DNA from: Herbaspirillum sp. | GTDB lineage: Bacteria > Pseudomonadota > Gammaproteobacteria > Burkholderiales > Burkholderiaceae_D | Assembly (NCBI RefSeq): GCF_017744395.1 | Contig: NZ_JAGIBI010000003.1 | Span: 496,001 to 560,000 of the forward strand | Reading direction: 5' to 3' | Length of the DNA stretch: 64,000 bases | Part shown: one piece after another, positions 29,215 to 39,286 of the stretch | Layout: each line of letters starts with the position of its first letter | Numbering within the stretch: position 1 is the stretch's first letter | Made by a program: the position numbers and the translations under genes | The notes under the pieces: generated by a model | The model's database searches: none | Told to the model about the DNA's origin: nothing | What the model saw: the letters and a program-made list of their open reading frames with translations, nothing else

Positions 29215-30683
29215 TGCTTACTCATGAATTGTTCAAGCCCCGGCTGCTGGCGGCGCTGGCGCTGTCGGCATTGTCCGGATGCGCCCTGGGGCCGGCCGGC
29301 GATGCGCCCGCCATGCCGCAGCCCGATCACTATGCGGTGGAGGCGACCCCGGCGGCCATCGGCACCGACGGCGCCCGCCAGCAATTCGTGCTGGGCCAGC
29401 GCGCCGTGCCGCAGTGGTGGCAGGCCTATGCCTCGCCCGAATTGTCGTCCTGGGTGGATGAGGCCCTGCGGCACAACCATTCGCTGGCGCAGGCCGAACG
29501 TAGCCTGGCCGGCGCCAAGGAACAATTGCGCGCGCAGGTCAATGAGTCGCTGTGGCCCACCATCGACGCGGTCGGGCAAGCCTCGCGCCAGCGCGCGCTG
29601 GGCCTGCCCACCATGGGACCGCAGACCAACCTGTACAACGTCTTTGCCGGCCAGATCCGCGCCAGCTATACCTTCGACCTGTTCGGCGTGGAGCGCTACG
29701 CCAACTCGGCGCTGGCGGCCCAGGTCGACGCCCAGTCCTACCAGCTCGATGCGGCGCGCCGCGCGCTGGCGGCCAATGTGGTGATCGCCGCCATCAATGC
29801 GGCCTCGCTGCGCGAGCAGGTCATGCAGACCGAGCGCCTGGCGGCGCTGGCCGACACCGATGCGGATGAATTGCGGCGGCGCGCCGCCGTCGGCGCGGTG
29901 GCCGCCGACGACGTGCTGGCGGCGCAGGCCAATGCGCAATCGCTGCACGCCAGCCTGCCGGGGCTGACATCGCAGTGGCAGGCCATGCGGCATGCGCTGG
30001 CGGTGCTGATGGGACGCACGCCCGACGCCGCACCCGCCGACCTCGACATCGCCGCCTTGCGCCTGCCCGAGCAGGTGCCGCTGTCGGTGCCGTCCGACCT
30101 GCTGCGCCAGCGGCCGGACATCCTGGCGGCCGACGCCGCGCTGAAGGTGGCCGCGGCCCAGGAAGCGCTGGCCACGGCCGAGATGTTCCCCAGCCTGTCG
30201 ATCAATGCATCGTTCGGGCAATCCGGTTTCACCTGGCCCAAGGCCACCGGCGCCGCGGGCGCGGTGTGGGGCATCGGCGCCTCTCTCACGCAGCCGATCT
30301 TCCACGGCGGCGCCTTGCGCGCGCGCCGGCGCGCCGCGCAAGAGGCTTACCTGGCATCGGAAGACAATTACCGGCAGACGGTATTGAACGCGTTCCAGAA
30401 CGTGGCCGACAGCCTGGTGGCGCTGACCCATGACGCCGACGCGCTGCAGGCCGCATCCGCCGCGCGCGGCCACAGCGAGCAGAGCTGGCGCAATGCGCAA
30501 AAGCGGAACGCGCTGGGCGCTATCGCACCCGGCGCCGTGCGCGCCGGCGAGCGCCAATACCGCAATGCGCGCCTGGGCGAGATCCGCGCCACGGCGGCGC
30601 GGCTGGCCGATACGGCGACCTTGTTCCAGGCCATGGGCGTGGGCATCGATGCGCCGGCGCAGGCGATTCAGGAGCGGCGTTAG
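29214..30683 (+). CDS. Outer-membrane efflux channel, NodT/OprM type
   Basis: 489 residues. A lipobox (LSGC, Cys at about 23) marks an outer-membrane lipoprotein of the NodT family. Two OEP repeats follow, with the typical WWQAYASPEL, LRQRPDILAADAALKVAAA and TQPIFHGGALRARRRAAQ segments. The start codon overlaps the pump stop by one base. The stop overlaps the convergent MetR-like gene by four bases. It completes the tripartite pump. Confidence 0.92.
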   Translation: MLTHELFKPRLLAALALSALSGCALGPAGDAPAMPQPDHYAVEATPAAIGTDGARQQFVLGQRAVPQWWQAYASPELSSWVDEALRHNHSLAQAERSLAGAKEQLRAQVNESLWPTIDAVGQASRQRALGLPTMGPQTNLYNVFAGQIRASYTFDLFGVERYANSALAAQVDAQSYQLDAARRALAANVVIAAINAASLREQVMQTERLAALADTDADELRRRAAVGAVAADDVLAAQANAQSLHASLPGLTSQWQAMRHALAVLMGRTPDAAPADLDIAALRLPEQVPLSVPSDLLRQRPDILAADAALKVAAAQEALATAEMFPSLSINASFGQSGFTWPKATGAAGAVWGIGASLTQPIFHGGALRARRRAAQEAYLASEDNYRQTVLNAFQNVADSLVALTHDADALQAASAARGHSEQSWRNAQKRNALGAIAPGAVRAGERQYRNARLGEIRATAARLADTATLFQAMGVGIDAPAQAIQERR

Positions 30684-31582
30684 CTTTTCGGCGCCGCGGA
30701 GAGCGGTCCGCGCGCCTGCTCGATAAAGGCGCTCAGGTAGTCGATGCCGACATCGGCTTCGCGGGCGCCCAGGAAGATGTGCTTGGCGATGCCGTGCTTG
30801 CCCAGCCGCACCGGCACCACGTCCATCTTGTCGGCGTATTCCAGCACCAGCCAGCGCGGCAGCGCGGCCACGCCGCGGCCGCTGGCGACCATCTGCATCA
30901 TGATGTCGGTGGTTTCGATGGCCTTGTGGCGCTTGGGCGCGATGCCGGCCGGCGTGAGGAACATGCTGTAGATATCCAGGCGGTCGACCGGCACCGGGTA
31001 AGTCACCAGTACCTCATTGGTCAATTGCTTGGGCTTGATGTATTCCTCCTTGGCCAACTGGTGCTTGCCGGCCACCACCAGCACCTGCTCGTAGTCGAAC
31101 ACTGGTTCGAATACCAGTCCCGGTTTGTCCAGCGGATCGGGCGTCACCAGCAGGTCGATCTCATAACCGAACAGCGCGCCGATGCCGCCGAACTGGAATT
31201 TCTGCTTCACGTCCACATCCACGTCGGGCCACGCCGCCAGGTACGGCGACACCACCTTCAGCAGCCACTGGTAGCAGGGATGGCACTCCATGCCGATGCG
31301 CAGCGCGCCGCGTTCGCCCTGGGCGAACTGGCGCAGGCGTTCTTCGGCCAGGGACAACTGCGGCAGCACGCGGTTGGCTACCGCCAGCAGGTATTGCCCG
31401 GCCTGGGTCAGGCGCAGGCTGCGGCCTTCCCGCAGCCAGATGTCGGTGCCCAGTTGCTGCTCCAGCTTCTTCATGCTGTGGCTCAGGGCCGACTGCGTCA
31501 CGTGCAGGACGCCGGCGGCGGCGGTCAGCGAACCTTGCCGCTCCACTTCCTGCACGATGGACAAATGGATTCGATCAAGCAT
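30680..31582 (-). CDS. metR: MetR-like LysR-family regulator
   Basis: 300 residues. The helix-turn-helix (GSLTAAAGVLHVTQSALSHSMKKLEQQLG) is LysR type, and the effector domain shares MetR-specific blocks with E. coli MetR (RIGMECHPCYQWL, then MVASGRGVAALPRWLV). MetR controls methionine genes with homocysteine as coactivator and usually lies divergent to metE. Here the divergent position holds only an apparent metE remnant, which supports the assignment. Its present targets must lie elsewhere. Confidence 0.8.
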   Translation of the reverse strand: MLDRIHLSIVQEVERQGSLTAAAGVLHVTQSALSHSMKKLEQQLGTDIWLREGRSLRLTQAGQYLLAVANRVLPQLSLAEERLRQFAQGERGALRIGMECHPCYQWLLKVVSPYLAAWPDVDVDVKQKFQFGGIGALFGYEIDLLVTPDPLDKPGLVFEPVFDYEQVLVVAGKHQLAKEEYIKPKQLTNEVLVTYPVPVDRLDIYSMFLTPAGIAPKRHKAIETTDIMMQMVASGRGVAALPRWLVLEYADKMDVVPVRLGKHGIAKHIFLGAREADVGIDYLSAFIEQARGPLSAAPKS

Positions 31583-31679
31583 GTTGGATGAGGAAAAATC
31601 ATGGATTGTTGAGATGAGGCCATCTTACTTCATGATTCGTACTCTTAACGATGCCAGTACGAATTTGGGGGAGCCAACC

Positions 31680-31892
31680 ATGATCGCCATCCACACCCCG
31701 GGCTTCTCCCGCATCGGCGCGAAGCGTGAAGTGGATGCGGATCGACGGGCAGATCCTGGTCGCCGAACGGGATGCCGAGTGACGGCAAGCGCGTTCAGCG
31801 CCATCAACGGTCGCGAAGACGGGCGGCCGCTGGTCAATGTGCTGCCGCTGGAGGTGATCAACGGCTGCAACATCTTTTCTATTTTTCTATAG
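31680..31892 (+). pseudogene. metE: Apparent metE remnant (5' end only)
   Basis: A short frame of 70 codons preceded by a GGGGGAG Shine-Dalgarno. The first ~18 residues (MIAIHTPGFSRIGAKREVD) match the invariant N-terminus of cobalamin-independent methionine synthase (HTLGFPRIGAKRELK-type); after that the similarity stops. A later segment (about 46-64, INGREDGRPLVNVLPLEV) looks protein-like but I cannot name its source. It is divergent from the MetR-like gene, the normal place of metE. I read it as a deletion relic; an expressed 70-residue peptide is a weaker alternative. Confidence 0.55.
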
Positions 31893-31934
31893 GAAGGGGG
31901 GCGGACGCCGGAGACATCCTGCCGTCGCATGGAC

Positions 31935-32702
31935 TTATTTGGCGGGGTCGTCCTTGACCTTGATCTTCTGGGCGTTCTGTTCCCGCTCCAGTTGCAAGAT
32001 GAATTTTTGGATGGCGGCCAGGACGGCGCGCGGCGTCTCGACGAATTCGCAGCCGAAATGGTGGATATGGTTTTCGTTGGGCTGTTCTTCTTTTTTGACC
32101 GAACGCACCTTCAGCCTGACGGGGACGGTGGTGGCCACGCCCAGTTCCAGGTGGCAATCGTCGTAGACGGTATCGGCCTGCAACGGGAGCGACGCGCTTT
32201 TGTCGATAATGCCGATGCCCCCCGCGCTGATGTTGCTGACCGCGGCCCACAGCAGGTTGAATTTGCCGTCGGGGCCGGTGAAGCGGATTTTGCAGCGCAA
32301 GGAAGAAGTCGGCGGAACATCGATCCGGAAGAATTCGCGCCGCTGTATGCGCACCAGCTGATCGGGGATGGCGACTTTCAGCGCCAGGTATTGTTCATTG
32401 GCCCCGGTGTGGAGGATTTGCTTGGCGGAAAACTTGATCAGGGCGTTGCGCGGATTGGCGGAAAAAACCACGTCGCTGCTTTCGACGATCGCCTTGTTCA
32501 GGCCGGCGTTCGGCGCCGCCTTGATGAACATCACGTTCTCGTCCATGCGCAGGATGGAGGTCGCGACCGCTCCTTCCATATCCTTGACCCGGATGGACAG
32601 CTCCAGGCTCTCCTTCATCATCGTGCTCAGCAGAGCGACGATTTCCCTCTTGGACGACACCTGGTATCTTGCGTCCTCTGTATCAGGCGCATTAGTGTTC
32701 AT
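31935..32702 (-). CDS. ycgR: YcgR-like c-di-GMP-binding flagellar brake protein
   Basis: 255 residues. An N-terminal YcgR domain (about 15-110) precedes a PilZ domain (about 118-240). The c-di-GMP contacts are RREFFR (121-126) and NISAGG (157-162), fitting RxxxR and (D/N)xSxxG. YcgR proteins bind the flagellar motor when c-di-GMP is high and slow or bias rotation. The C-terminal tail is rich in Lys, Gln and Glu. A chemoreceptor gene lies just upstream on the same strand, in keeping with motility control. Confidence 0.9.
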   Translation of the reverse strand: MNTNAPDTEDARYQVSSKREIVALLSTMMKESLELSIRVKDMEGAVATSILRMDENVMFIKAAPNAGLNKAIVESSDVVFSANPRNALIKFSAKQILHTGANEQYLALKVAIPDQLVRIQRREFFRIDVPPTSSLRCKIRFTGPDGKFNLLWAAVSNISAGGIGIIDKSASLPLQADTVYDDCHLELGVATTVPVRLKVRSVKKEEQPNENHIHHFGCEFVETPRAVLAAIQKFILQLEREQNAQKIKVKDDPAK

Positions 32703-32863
32703 TTGTCAGACCCCTCATTTCGGTTCAACAAAGAATCGAATTATCCCGTCGTTGTGCGATGCAGCAGAAAAGTGCATGAAACGAGGCCATAGCATAGCAC
32801 CCGGATTGCCATGCGGCAATCGGGTCGGGGGAAGGGCTGGGACGGGGTGTTTTGAAGGTCGGT

Positions 32864-34387
32864 CTAAGCGAATTGGATGCGTTCCAGCTTGAAGACGCTG
32901 ACCGCGGCGGACAGGTTCCTGGCCTGGGTCTTCAGCGATTCGGTCGCCGCCGCGGCTTCTTCGACCAGCGCCGCGTTTTGCTGCGTCACGGTGTCCATCT
33001 CCGCAATGGCCTGGTTGACTTGCTCGATGCCGGCCTCCTGTTCGCTGCTCGCGGCCGATATCTCGCCCATGATGTCCGTCACGTTTTTCACGCTGGCGAC
33101 CAGTTCATCCATCGTCGCGCCGGCTTCCCGGACCAGCTTGCTGCCGGCTTCCACCTTCTCCACCGAGTTGCTGATCAGGAGGTTGATTTCCTTGGCGGCG
33201 GTGGCGGAGCGTTGCGCCAGGCTGCGCACCTCCGAGGCGACAACGGCGAATCCCCGGCCTTGCTCGCCGGCGCGGGCCGCTTCGACTGCCGCGTTCAGCG
33301 CCAGGATATTTGTCTGGAACGCTATCCCGTCAATCACGGAAATGATATCGACGATTTCTTTGGCGGACTCGCTGATTTGCCCCATGGTCGTCACCACGTC
33401 GGAGACCACGGCGCCGCCTTTGGTGGCTGCCGCCGAGGCCGAGGCTGCCAGGGAATTGGCTTGCCGGGCGTGGTCCGTATTGCGCCTGACCGTCGATGTG
33501 ATTTCTTCCATGGCCGCGGCGGTCTGTTCCAGCGAGCTGGCCTGTTCCTCCGTGCGCGCCGACAAGTCCAGGTTGCCTCCGGCGATCTGGGTCGACGCCG
33601 CCACGATGGTATCGCTTCCCGATCGCACGCTGCCGACAACCGTTCTCAAGCTTTCATTCATATCCTTTAAGGCTTGCAGCAGTTCTCCCGTCTCATCCTT
33701 TCGTGTGACATCGATGCGGCTGCTCAAGTCGCCTGCGGCGACCGTCTTGGCGATCTCGACCGCATCGCGCATGGGGCGGGTGATGGAACGCGTGGCAAGG
33801 ACGGCGAGAACGATGGCGAGAACCAGCGTCGCCGCGCCGACGCTTATCTCAATGATTTTGCCCGACCCGATCGAGGTGGAAATGCCCTGGCCGGTGGAGT
33901 CGGCGCTATCGCGGGCAATGGCGAGCAAGCCGGAAAATCCGGCGGCAAGTATCTTGTCCGCGCCGCTGATTGCGGCGTCTATCTCGGCAATCGATGCGCC
34001 GCTCGCTTTCATCGACTGGGCCTTGGACAAGGCCTCCCGGTACAGCTGCTCGCCCGATTTTATTTTTTCCAGCAGTTCCTGCTCTTTGGGATTGTCGATC
34101 CCCAGTTTCCTGTAGTCCGCAACCAGCTGGGAAATCGCATCCATATCGCCAAGAAATTTCTTGTCGTACTCCTTGCCTCTGACAACATAGTTCTTGAAAT
34201 TCTGGACGCCGTCCCCGAGCTTGATATAGCCCTGGGTGGCATAAGCCTGCTTATTCAGGACCGTGCCGGAAAATCCATCCCAGTGCCGTCCTATCTGGCC
34301 CAGAGTCAGGAGGGAAACAGCGATCAAGACGCAGGTGAGCAATGTCACCAGCATGAACGAACCGCCTAGACGGGTTCCTATTTTCAT
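32864..34387 (-). CDS. Methyl-accepting chemotaxis protein with short helical sensor domain
   Basis: 507 residues. TM1 is at about 11-30 and a helical periplasmic domain at about 31-178, with TM2 at about 180-199. The periplasmic part resembles HBM/4HB-type sensors, with two Lys-rich helices around [25 protein letters not shown] and signalling domains with the invariant tip ([20 protein letters not shown]) follow. There is no C-terminal CheR-docking pentapeptide. The start is chosen at [11 protein letters not shown], a standard MCP N-terminus. Confidence 0.93.
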   Translation of the reverse strand: MKIGTRLGGSFMLVTLLTCVLIAVSLLTLGQIGRHWDGFSGTVLNKQAYATQGYIKLGDGVQNFKNYVVRGKEYDKKFLGDMDAISQLVADYRKLGIDNPKEQELLEKIKSGEQLYREALSKAQSMKASGASIAEIDAAISGADKILAAGFSGLLAIARDSADSTGQGISTSIGSGKIIEISVGAATLVLAIVLAVLATRSITRPMRDAVEIAKTVAAGDLSSRIDVTRKDETGELLQALKDMNESLRTVVGSVRSGSDTIVAASTQIAGGNLDLSARTEEQASSLEQTAAAMEEITSTVRRNTDHARQANSLAASASAAATKGGAVVSDVVTTMGQISESAKEIVDIISVIDGIAFQTNILALNAAVEAARAGEQGRGFAVVASEVRSLAQRSATAAKEINLLISNSVEKVEAGSKLVREAGATMDELVASVKNVTDIMGEISAASSEQEAGIEQVNQAIAEMDTVTQQNAALVEEAAAATESLKTQARNLSAAVSVFKLERIQFA

Positions 34388-34513
34388 AAATCCCCCTGGT
34401 GATTGTAGTTATGCGTTTTGCTGATCTTACCTAAAGGCGGCTGAAAAGAAAGGGGGACGGCGCAATTTGGCGCCCTGCGTAGTTGAGCCGCGACATGGCG
34501 CTGCAGCGATTGT

Positions 34514-35722
34514 TCAGCCCGCATCCAGGCTGTTCTGCACCTTCCATGACAGCGGCAAGGTGAGGAGCAGGAATGCCGCCAGCATCTGCAGGGCGGCCGG
34601 AACGCCGGAGAGATCGCCCAGGTGGCCGAACAGCACCGGCGACAGCGCGCCGGCGCCGATGGTGCCGGTATAGAACAGCGCGAAGGCATGGTCACGCTTT
34701 TCGGAGCCCGCCAGTTCCGGCACCGTGCCATACAAGACCGAGGAGGTGCCGTTCAGGGCCAGGCCCAGCAGCGGCAGCATCATCATCAGCCAGGACAGCG
34801 GGAGCCACACGGCCAGCAGGATGCATAACGAGGTGGTGCCCTCGGTCAGCCAGACCGTCTTCATCATGCCCACGCGCGCGCCGAGATAGCCGCACAGCAG
34901 CTTGCCGAAGGCGCCGCCGACGAACAGCAGCGAAAGCGCGACGCCGATGCCGGCTGTGCCGGCGCCCTTGCTGCTGAGCAGGAACGGCAGGAAGGTGAGG
35001 AATCCCATGCGTACCGCGCTGTCGATGATGCCGGTCGCCTGCAATGCCCACATGCCGCCGCGCGGCGCGGCGGCTTTGCCTGCGGAATTCTTGGGGCGGT
35101 TCGTATCCGATCCTTGGTTCCGCGGGATCAGCCACCACAGCAGCGCAGCGGCTCCCATGCCCAGCAGGCCGATCAGCGCGGCGCCGGCCTGCCAGCTCGC
35201 CACCACCAGCAGCAGGCCGATCAGGCCGGGAATGAGGGTCTTGCCGATATCGCCGGCGAAGTTGTAATGCGACAGCGCTTCCTTGACCTTGCCGCCATCT
35301 TGCTGGCTGTCGGCCACCAGCGACGAGGCCAGCGGATGTTGCGTGCTGGCGCCCAGCCCGCCGAGCACCAGCGCCAAGAGCAGCCATCCGATGCCGTTCG
35401 CCTGGCTGGCAATCAGGTAGGAAAGGCCGGCCAGCGCAGTGCCGCCCACCAGCACGCGTTTGCGGCCCCAGCGCCGGGCGAAGCGGCTCGCCAGCAGTTG
35501 GAAGCCGGCCATCACGCCGGAGTAGGAGCCGCGCAAGAGGCCGACCAGGGAATAGCTCAGCGCGAACTGCGACTGCCATAGCGGAAGGAGAACGTAGATG
35601 ACATCGGTCAGGCCGTCGTGGACCGCGTGCGCGCCGCACGCGGCGAATAAGCTGCGCCGTCGTGGCGACGCTTCAGGGCGGGATGTTTGGGTGTTGTCGG
35701 CTTCGGCGTAGGGGCTGTTCAT
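34514..35722 (-). CDS. MFS transporter, Fsr (fosmidomycin resistance)-like
   Basis: 402 residues with about 12 hydrophobic segments. The early stretch AHAVHDGLTDVIYVLLPLWQSQFALSY matches the Fsr subgroup of drug exporters, and RRWGRKRVLVGG is the MFS motif A between TM2 and TM3. A charged cytoplasmic loop (about 203-222) splits the two halves. The substrate is unproven; Fsr homologues export fosmidomycin and related compounds. It has no operon partner. Confidence 0.85.
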   Translation of the reverse strand: MNSPYAEADNTQTSRPEASPRRRSLFAACGAHAVHDGLTDVIYVLLPLWQSQFALSYSLVGLLRGSYSGVMAGFQLLASRFARRWGRKRVLVGGTALAGLSYLIASQANGIGWLLLALVLGGLGASTQHPLASSLVADSQQDGGKVKEALSHYNFAGDIGKTLIPGLIGLLLVVASWQAGAALIGLLGMGAAALLWWLIPRNQGSDTNRPKNSAGKAAAPRGGMWALQATGIIDSAVRMGFLTFLPFLLSSKGAGTAGIGVALSLLFVGGAFGKLLCGYLGARVGMMKTVWLTEGTTSLCILLAVWLPLSWLMMMLPLLGLALNGTSSVLYGTVPELAGSEKRDHAFALFYTGTIGAGALSPVLFGHLGDLSGVPAALQMLAAFLLLTLPLSWKVQNSLDAG

Positions 35723-35913
35723 TGTTCTTGGTCTTTTTCAAAGGAGGATATTTATCGCTGTTCCCTGGGTTTGAAAACGGACTGCAGGAAGGGCCCCATG
35801 GGCTTCACTCATCTGCCGGCCGTTCTTCAACGGCGCCATGGATTGCCTTGTGAAAGGATACGCCATTATGTAGCTGGCTAAAGAGAAGGGAAGCGGAGAT
35901 GCCCGCTCCGCTT

Positions 35914-36831
35914 TCAAAACCAATGGTTGGCCTGTTTCAGGTCGTTGCGCAGCTCCTTGAAGCAATGGTCGGTCCAACGGCTGCGGCTGACTTCGTTGCG
36001 GCGCATGAGCACGATCTTGCGTTTGAGCGTGGGCTGGCGCAGCGGCGCCACGTGCAGGCTGTCGTCGCGCAGGTAGCTGGTATAGAGGCTGGGCATGATG
36101 CCGATGGCAATGCCTGCCCGCACCACGCCGTACAACGACTCGCTGTGCACCATCTGGTAGCGCTGCGACGCGGCCAGCCCGTGCTGCATCAGCGCCGCCG
36201 AGGCGAATTCCCAGATGCTGCCCTGGGTGAAGATGACGATTTCCTCGCCGGCCATCTGGCGCCATTGCACTTCCTTGGCGCCGGCCAGGGCGTGGTGGCG
36301 AGGGACGATCAGCACCAGTTCGTCCTCGAACAGGGGCACCGTTTCCAGCGCCTGGGAATCGGGCGGTTTGATGCCCACGCAGAAGTCCAGCTTGCCGGAA
36401 TACAAGGCATCCAGCAGCGCGTCGTTGGGCATGTCCTGTAGCATAATTTCCACATGCTGGTCGTGCGCCTGGTTGTAGCGGGCGATCGTCGCGGCGGTCA
36501 AAGTCACCGCCGACGGGATGGCGCCGATGCGGATGCGTTGGCGCCCGGTGCCAATGGCGTGCTCGATGTCATTGAAGATATTGGTGGCGGTGTTGAGGAG
36601 ATGGCGGGCATATTCCAGCACCACCGCGCCTTGCGCGGTCAGGTTGATCTGATGGGTGGTCCGGTCGAAAAGCCTTATCCCAAGCTGGTTTTCGAGCTGC
36701 TTGATAGCGGCCGACAGGGCCGGCTGGGTTACCGCCAACTCGTCGGCGGCCCGGCTGAAGCTGTTGGTGGCGGCCAGCGTAACCAGGGCCTGCAAATGCC
36801 GCAGAGTGACTTTCTGGTTCAATTTGATCAT
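35914..36831 (-). CDS. LysR-family regulator of the nucleoside locus
   Basis: 305 residues. The helix-turn-helix region is LVTLAATNSFSRAADELAVTQPALSAAIKQLE, followed by a LysR effector domain (about 98-300). It is divergent from the porin that heads the nucleoside uptake genes, with an AT-rich region rich in GTTTAT-type repeats between them. By position it should control the porin and perhaps the whole set, with a nucleoside or base as a plausible effector. Confidence 0.88.
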   Translation of the reverse strand: MIKLNQKVTLRHLQALVTLAATNSFSRAADELAVTQPALSAAIKQLENQLGIRLFDRTTHQINLTAQGAVVLEYARHLLNTATNIFNDIEHAIGTGRQRIRIGAIPSAVTLTAATIARYNQAHDQHVEIMLQDMPNDALLDALYSGKLDFCVGIKPPDSQALETVPLFEDELVLIVPRHHALAGAKEVQWRQMAGEEIVIFTQGSIWEFASAALMQHGLAASQRYQMVHSESLYGVVRAGIAIGIMPSLYTSYLRDDSLHVAPLRQPTLKRKIVLMRRNEVSRSRWTDHCFKELRNDLKQANHWF

Positions 36832-36867
36832 GGCGAAGATCGCGGCCGCGGGGCGGCGGGGCGCTTT

Positions 36868-36904
36868 GTTTATAAATTTGGTTTATGAAATTATAAATAT
36901 AAAC
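36868..36904. promoter_or_regulatory. Repeat-rich divergent promoter/operator region of LysR and porin
   Basis: AT-rich DNA in a GC-rich genome. A direct repeat GTTTATAAAT / GTTTATGAAAT starts at 36868 and 36881, spaced 13 bases apart. GTTTAT (36881-36886) and ATAAAC (36899-36904) also form an inverted repeat. It lies right upstream of the LysR start, where autoregulatory LysR sites sit. Confidence 0.5.
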
Positions 36905-37006
36905 AAATTATATTATTTAACCACTTGACCTATTCTCCACACCATTCGCAGCAAATTTAAGCAATTTAGGGCTGCAAGGCCATTATCAAATCGAATGGGG
37001 GTAGGC

Positions 37007-38119
37007 ATGATGAAGCATTGGATGATCGGTACGCTGGCAATTCCGGCTGCACTGGCCGCGGTACAGGCACAGGCGCAAAGCAAGGTCGAGATTTATGGCC
37101 TGATTTCGGGAGGCATCGGCTACCTGACCAACGAGAAGGGGGCGCACAACCTGGAAGCCTTGTCGGGCACCAACCAGAACCCGCGCATCGGTTTCCGCGG
37201 CCAGGAAGACCTGGGCGGCGGCAACAAGGCGATCTTCAACATGGAAAACGGCTTCAACATGATGACCGGCGCCGCCGCGCAAAGCGGCCGCCTGTTTGGA
37301 CGCCAGTCCTTCGTCGGCCTGTCCAGCAATACCATGGGTACCGTGACCCTGGGGCGCCAGTATGAAGCGGTCAAGGATTACCTGGGCCCGGTGGTGATCG
37401 CCAGTAACGGCGTGCACATCGGCGACAACGACAACGGCTACAACAACCTGCGCGCGCAGAATTCGGTCAAGTACGTCAGCCCTTACTTCAATGACTTCAA
37501 TGTCACCGCGCTGTACGGTTTCGGCGAGGCCGCCGGCGACAGCAGCGTCAACCGCGTCATGAGTATCGGTTCCGGCTACAAGGGCGGCAATTTCCGCTGG
37601 GCCGTGGCGTTCACGCAAATGGATACGCCTAACAGCCCCAAGAGCCCGGACGGCGCCATGGGCAACGATTACGCCAGCTCGCTGCTGATCTTCAACAAGA
37701 GCGTCGGCGGCGCCGGCGTGCGCCGCCAGCGCATTTCCGGTACCGGCGGTTTCTATACCGTGGGCAACACCGATTTCGGGGCCATGTACAGCAACGTCAA
37801 GTACGACTACCTGGACAACACCAAGCTGACCCTGGAGAACTTCGACATCAACCTGGTGAACCATTACACGCCGGCGCTGAACCTGGGCGCGTCCTACTTC
37901 TTCACGACCGGCAAGTACGAGACCACCAACACCAGGCCCAAGTGGCACCAGATCAACCTGCAGGCCGACTACTTCCTGTCCAAGCGCACCGACGTGGCCA
38001 TCACCTACAGCTACCAGTTGGCTGCAGGCGACGCCAAGAACGCCAACATCTTCGGCTTCCCCGCTTCCAGCGACAAGAAGCAGGCCGTGCTGATGCTGGG
38101 CATGCGCCACGTGTTCTGA
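37007..38119 (+). CDS. Gram-negative porin (Burkholderiales OmpC-like family)
   Basis: 370 residues. Start taken at ATG 37007 (or 37010), seven bases after a GGGGG ribosome-binding run; an ATG at 36995 overlaps that run and is less likely. A signal peptide (cleaved after AQA near residue 23) precedes a mature chain beginning SKVEIYGLISGGIGY, typical of betaproteobacterial trimeric porins. Glycine- and aromatic-rich beta strands follow, and the protein ends in a C-terminal Phe (GMRHVF), the BAM recognition signal. Its place in front of nucleoside uptake genes suggests it admits nucleosides through the outer membrane. Confidence 0.92.
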   Translation: MMKHWMIGTLAIPAALAAVQAQAQSKVEIYGLISGGIGYLTNEKGAHNLEALSGTNQNPRIGFRGQEDLGGGNKAIFNMENGFNMMTGAAAQSGRLFGRQSFVGLSSNTMGTVTLGRQYEAVKDYLGPVVIASNGVHIGDNDNGYNNLRAQNSVKYVSPYFNDFNVTALYGFGEAAGDSSVNRVMSIGSGYKGGNFRWAVAFTQMDTPNSPKSPDGAMGNDYASSLLIFNKSVGGAGVRRQRISGTGGFYTVGNTDFGAMYSNVKYDYLDNTKLTLENFDINLVNHYTPALNLGASYFFTTGKYETTNTRPKWHQINLQADYFLSKRTDVAITYSYQLAAGDAKNANIFGFPASSDKKQAVLMLGMRHVF

Positions 38120-38226
38120 CCGGTTCGCCGTCCGGCGCGCCGGCGCCGGGTATCCAGCGCCGGCCGGATCCGCCCTTGGGGGCGGGTCTACAATAGATGA
38201 CCTTTCTGTCCGTCCTCGGAATCATC

Positions 38227-39270
38227 ATGTTGAACAAAGTCCGTTTTTCCGGTGCATTTGCCGCGGCCGCCCTGGCCATGGCGGTCCTGTCCGCACCGGC
38301 CCATGCCGAAAAGCGCACGCTGGTATTGTCGGCCTATCCCATCGCCCAGCCGCTGTTCAACAAGCTGGTCTATGCCCCGTTCAAGGAAAAATGCGGCTGC
38401 GAAATCGTGGTCGAGACCGGCAACAACGCCGACCGCATCGCCAAGCTGGATGCGCGCCGCAACAACCCGGTGGTCGACCTGGTGCTGCTGTCGGACTTCG
38501 GCATGCTGGAAGCCTCCCGCAAGGGCCTGGTGCAGCCGCTGGATTACAGCCGCCTGAAGAACTACGGCCAGATCTATCCCTTCGCGCGCAATCCCATCGG
38601 CGGCAACTATGCCGTCGGCTACACCATCTACTCGGTGGGCCTGGTCTATCGGACCGACAAGATCAAGTCGCTGGACTCCTGGAAAGACCTGTGGAGCCCG
38701 GCGATGAAGGGCCGCATCGCCTTGCCTGACGTCAGCACCACCCAAGGCCCGCTGGCGCTGCAGATGGCCGACATCGCCTGGGGCGGCAAGGGCGGCGACT
38801 TCGCCACCGGCATGAAGCAGATCCTGGCGGTGAAGAACAACGTGGTGACGTTTACCAAGAACAGCGCCCAGTTGTCGTCGCTGTTCGCGCAGGACGAGAT
38901 CTGGGCCGCGCCGGTGGCGCGCTTTACCTGGGCGCAATTGATGAAGACCGGCATGCCGCTGAAATGGAGCATCCCGGCCGAAGGCCAGGCGGCCGGCATG
39001 AACGTCATGGGCATCGTGGCCAAGGCCAAGAACGCCGACCTGGCTTACCAGTTGATGGACTTCTGGCTGTCCAAGGAAGTCCAGACCGCGCTGGCCATGG
39101 AGCTGGTGGATTCGCCGGTCAATACCCAGGTGTCCTTGCCCAAGGACAAGGCGGAATTCAATACCTACGGCGGCGAGCACATCGCTTCGCTCAAGTTCGT
39201 CAAGCCGACCGACCTGCTCCAGCATCGCTCGGCCTGGCTGGAACAATGGAACAAGGGCATCAGCAAATAA
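38227..39270 (+). CDS. ABC transporter periplasmic binding protein (polyamine/iron class)
   Basis: 347 residues from ATG 38227 (MLNKVRFSGAFAAAALAMAV), which begins a proper signal peptide cleaved after AHA. An upstream ATG would add a hydrophobic stub. The fold is the class that binds spermidine, ferric iron, thiamine or sulfate (family 1-type, SBP_bac): LVLSAYPIAQPLFNKLVYAPF, GNNADRIAKLDARR, SVGLVYRTDKIKSLDSW. Two cysteines sit in KCGCE. The ligand is likely a nucleoside or purine given the neighbours, though the family does not normally bind these. Confidence 0.85.
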   Translation: MLNKVRFSGAFAAAALAMAVLSAPAHAEKRTLVLSAYPIAQPLFNKLVYAPFKEKCGCEIVVETGNNADRIAKLDARRNNPVVDLVLLSDFGMLEASRKGLVQPLDYSRLKNYGQIYPFARNPIGGNYAVGYTIYSVGLVYRTDKIKSLDSWKDLWSPAMKGRIALPDVSTTQGPLALQMADIAWGGKGGDFATGMKQILAVKNNVVTFTKNSAQLSSLFAQDEIWAAPVARFTWAQLMKTGMPLKWSIPAEGQAAGMNVMGIVAKAKNADLAYQLMDFWLSKEVQTALAMELVDSPVNTQVSLPKDKAEFNTYGGEHIASLKFVKPTDLLQHRSAWLEQWNKGISK

Positions 39271-39286
39271 GCTGAGGCGCCATCCG

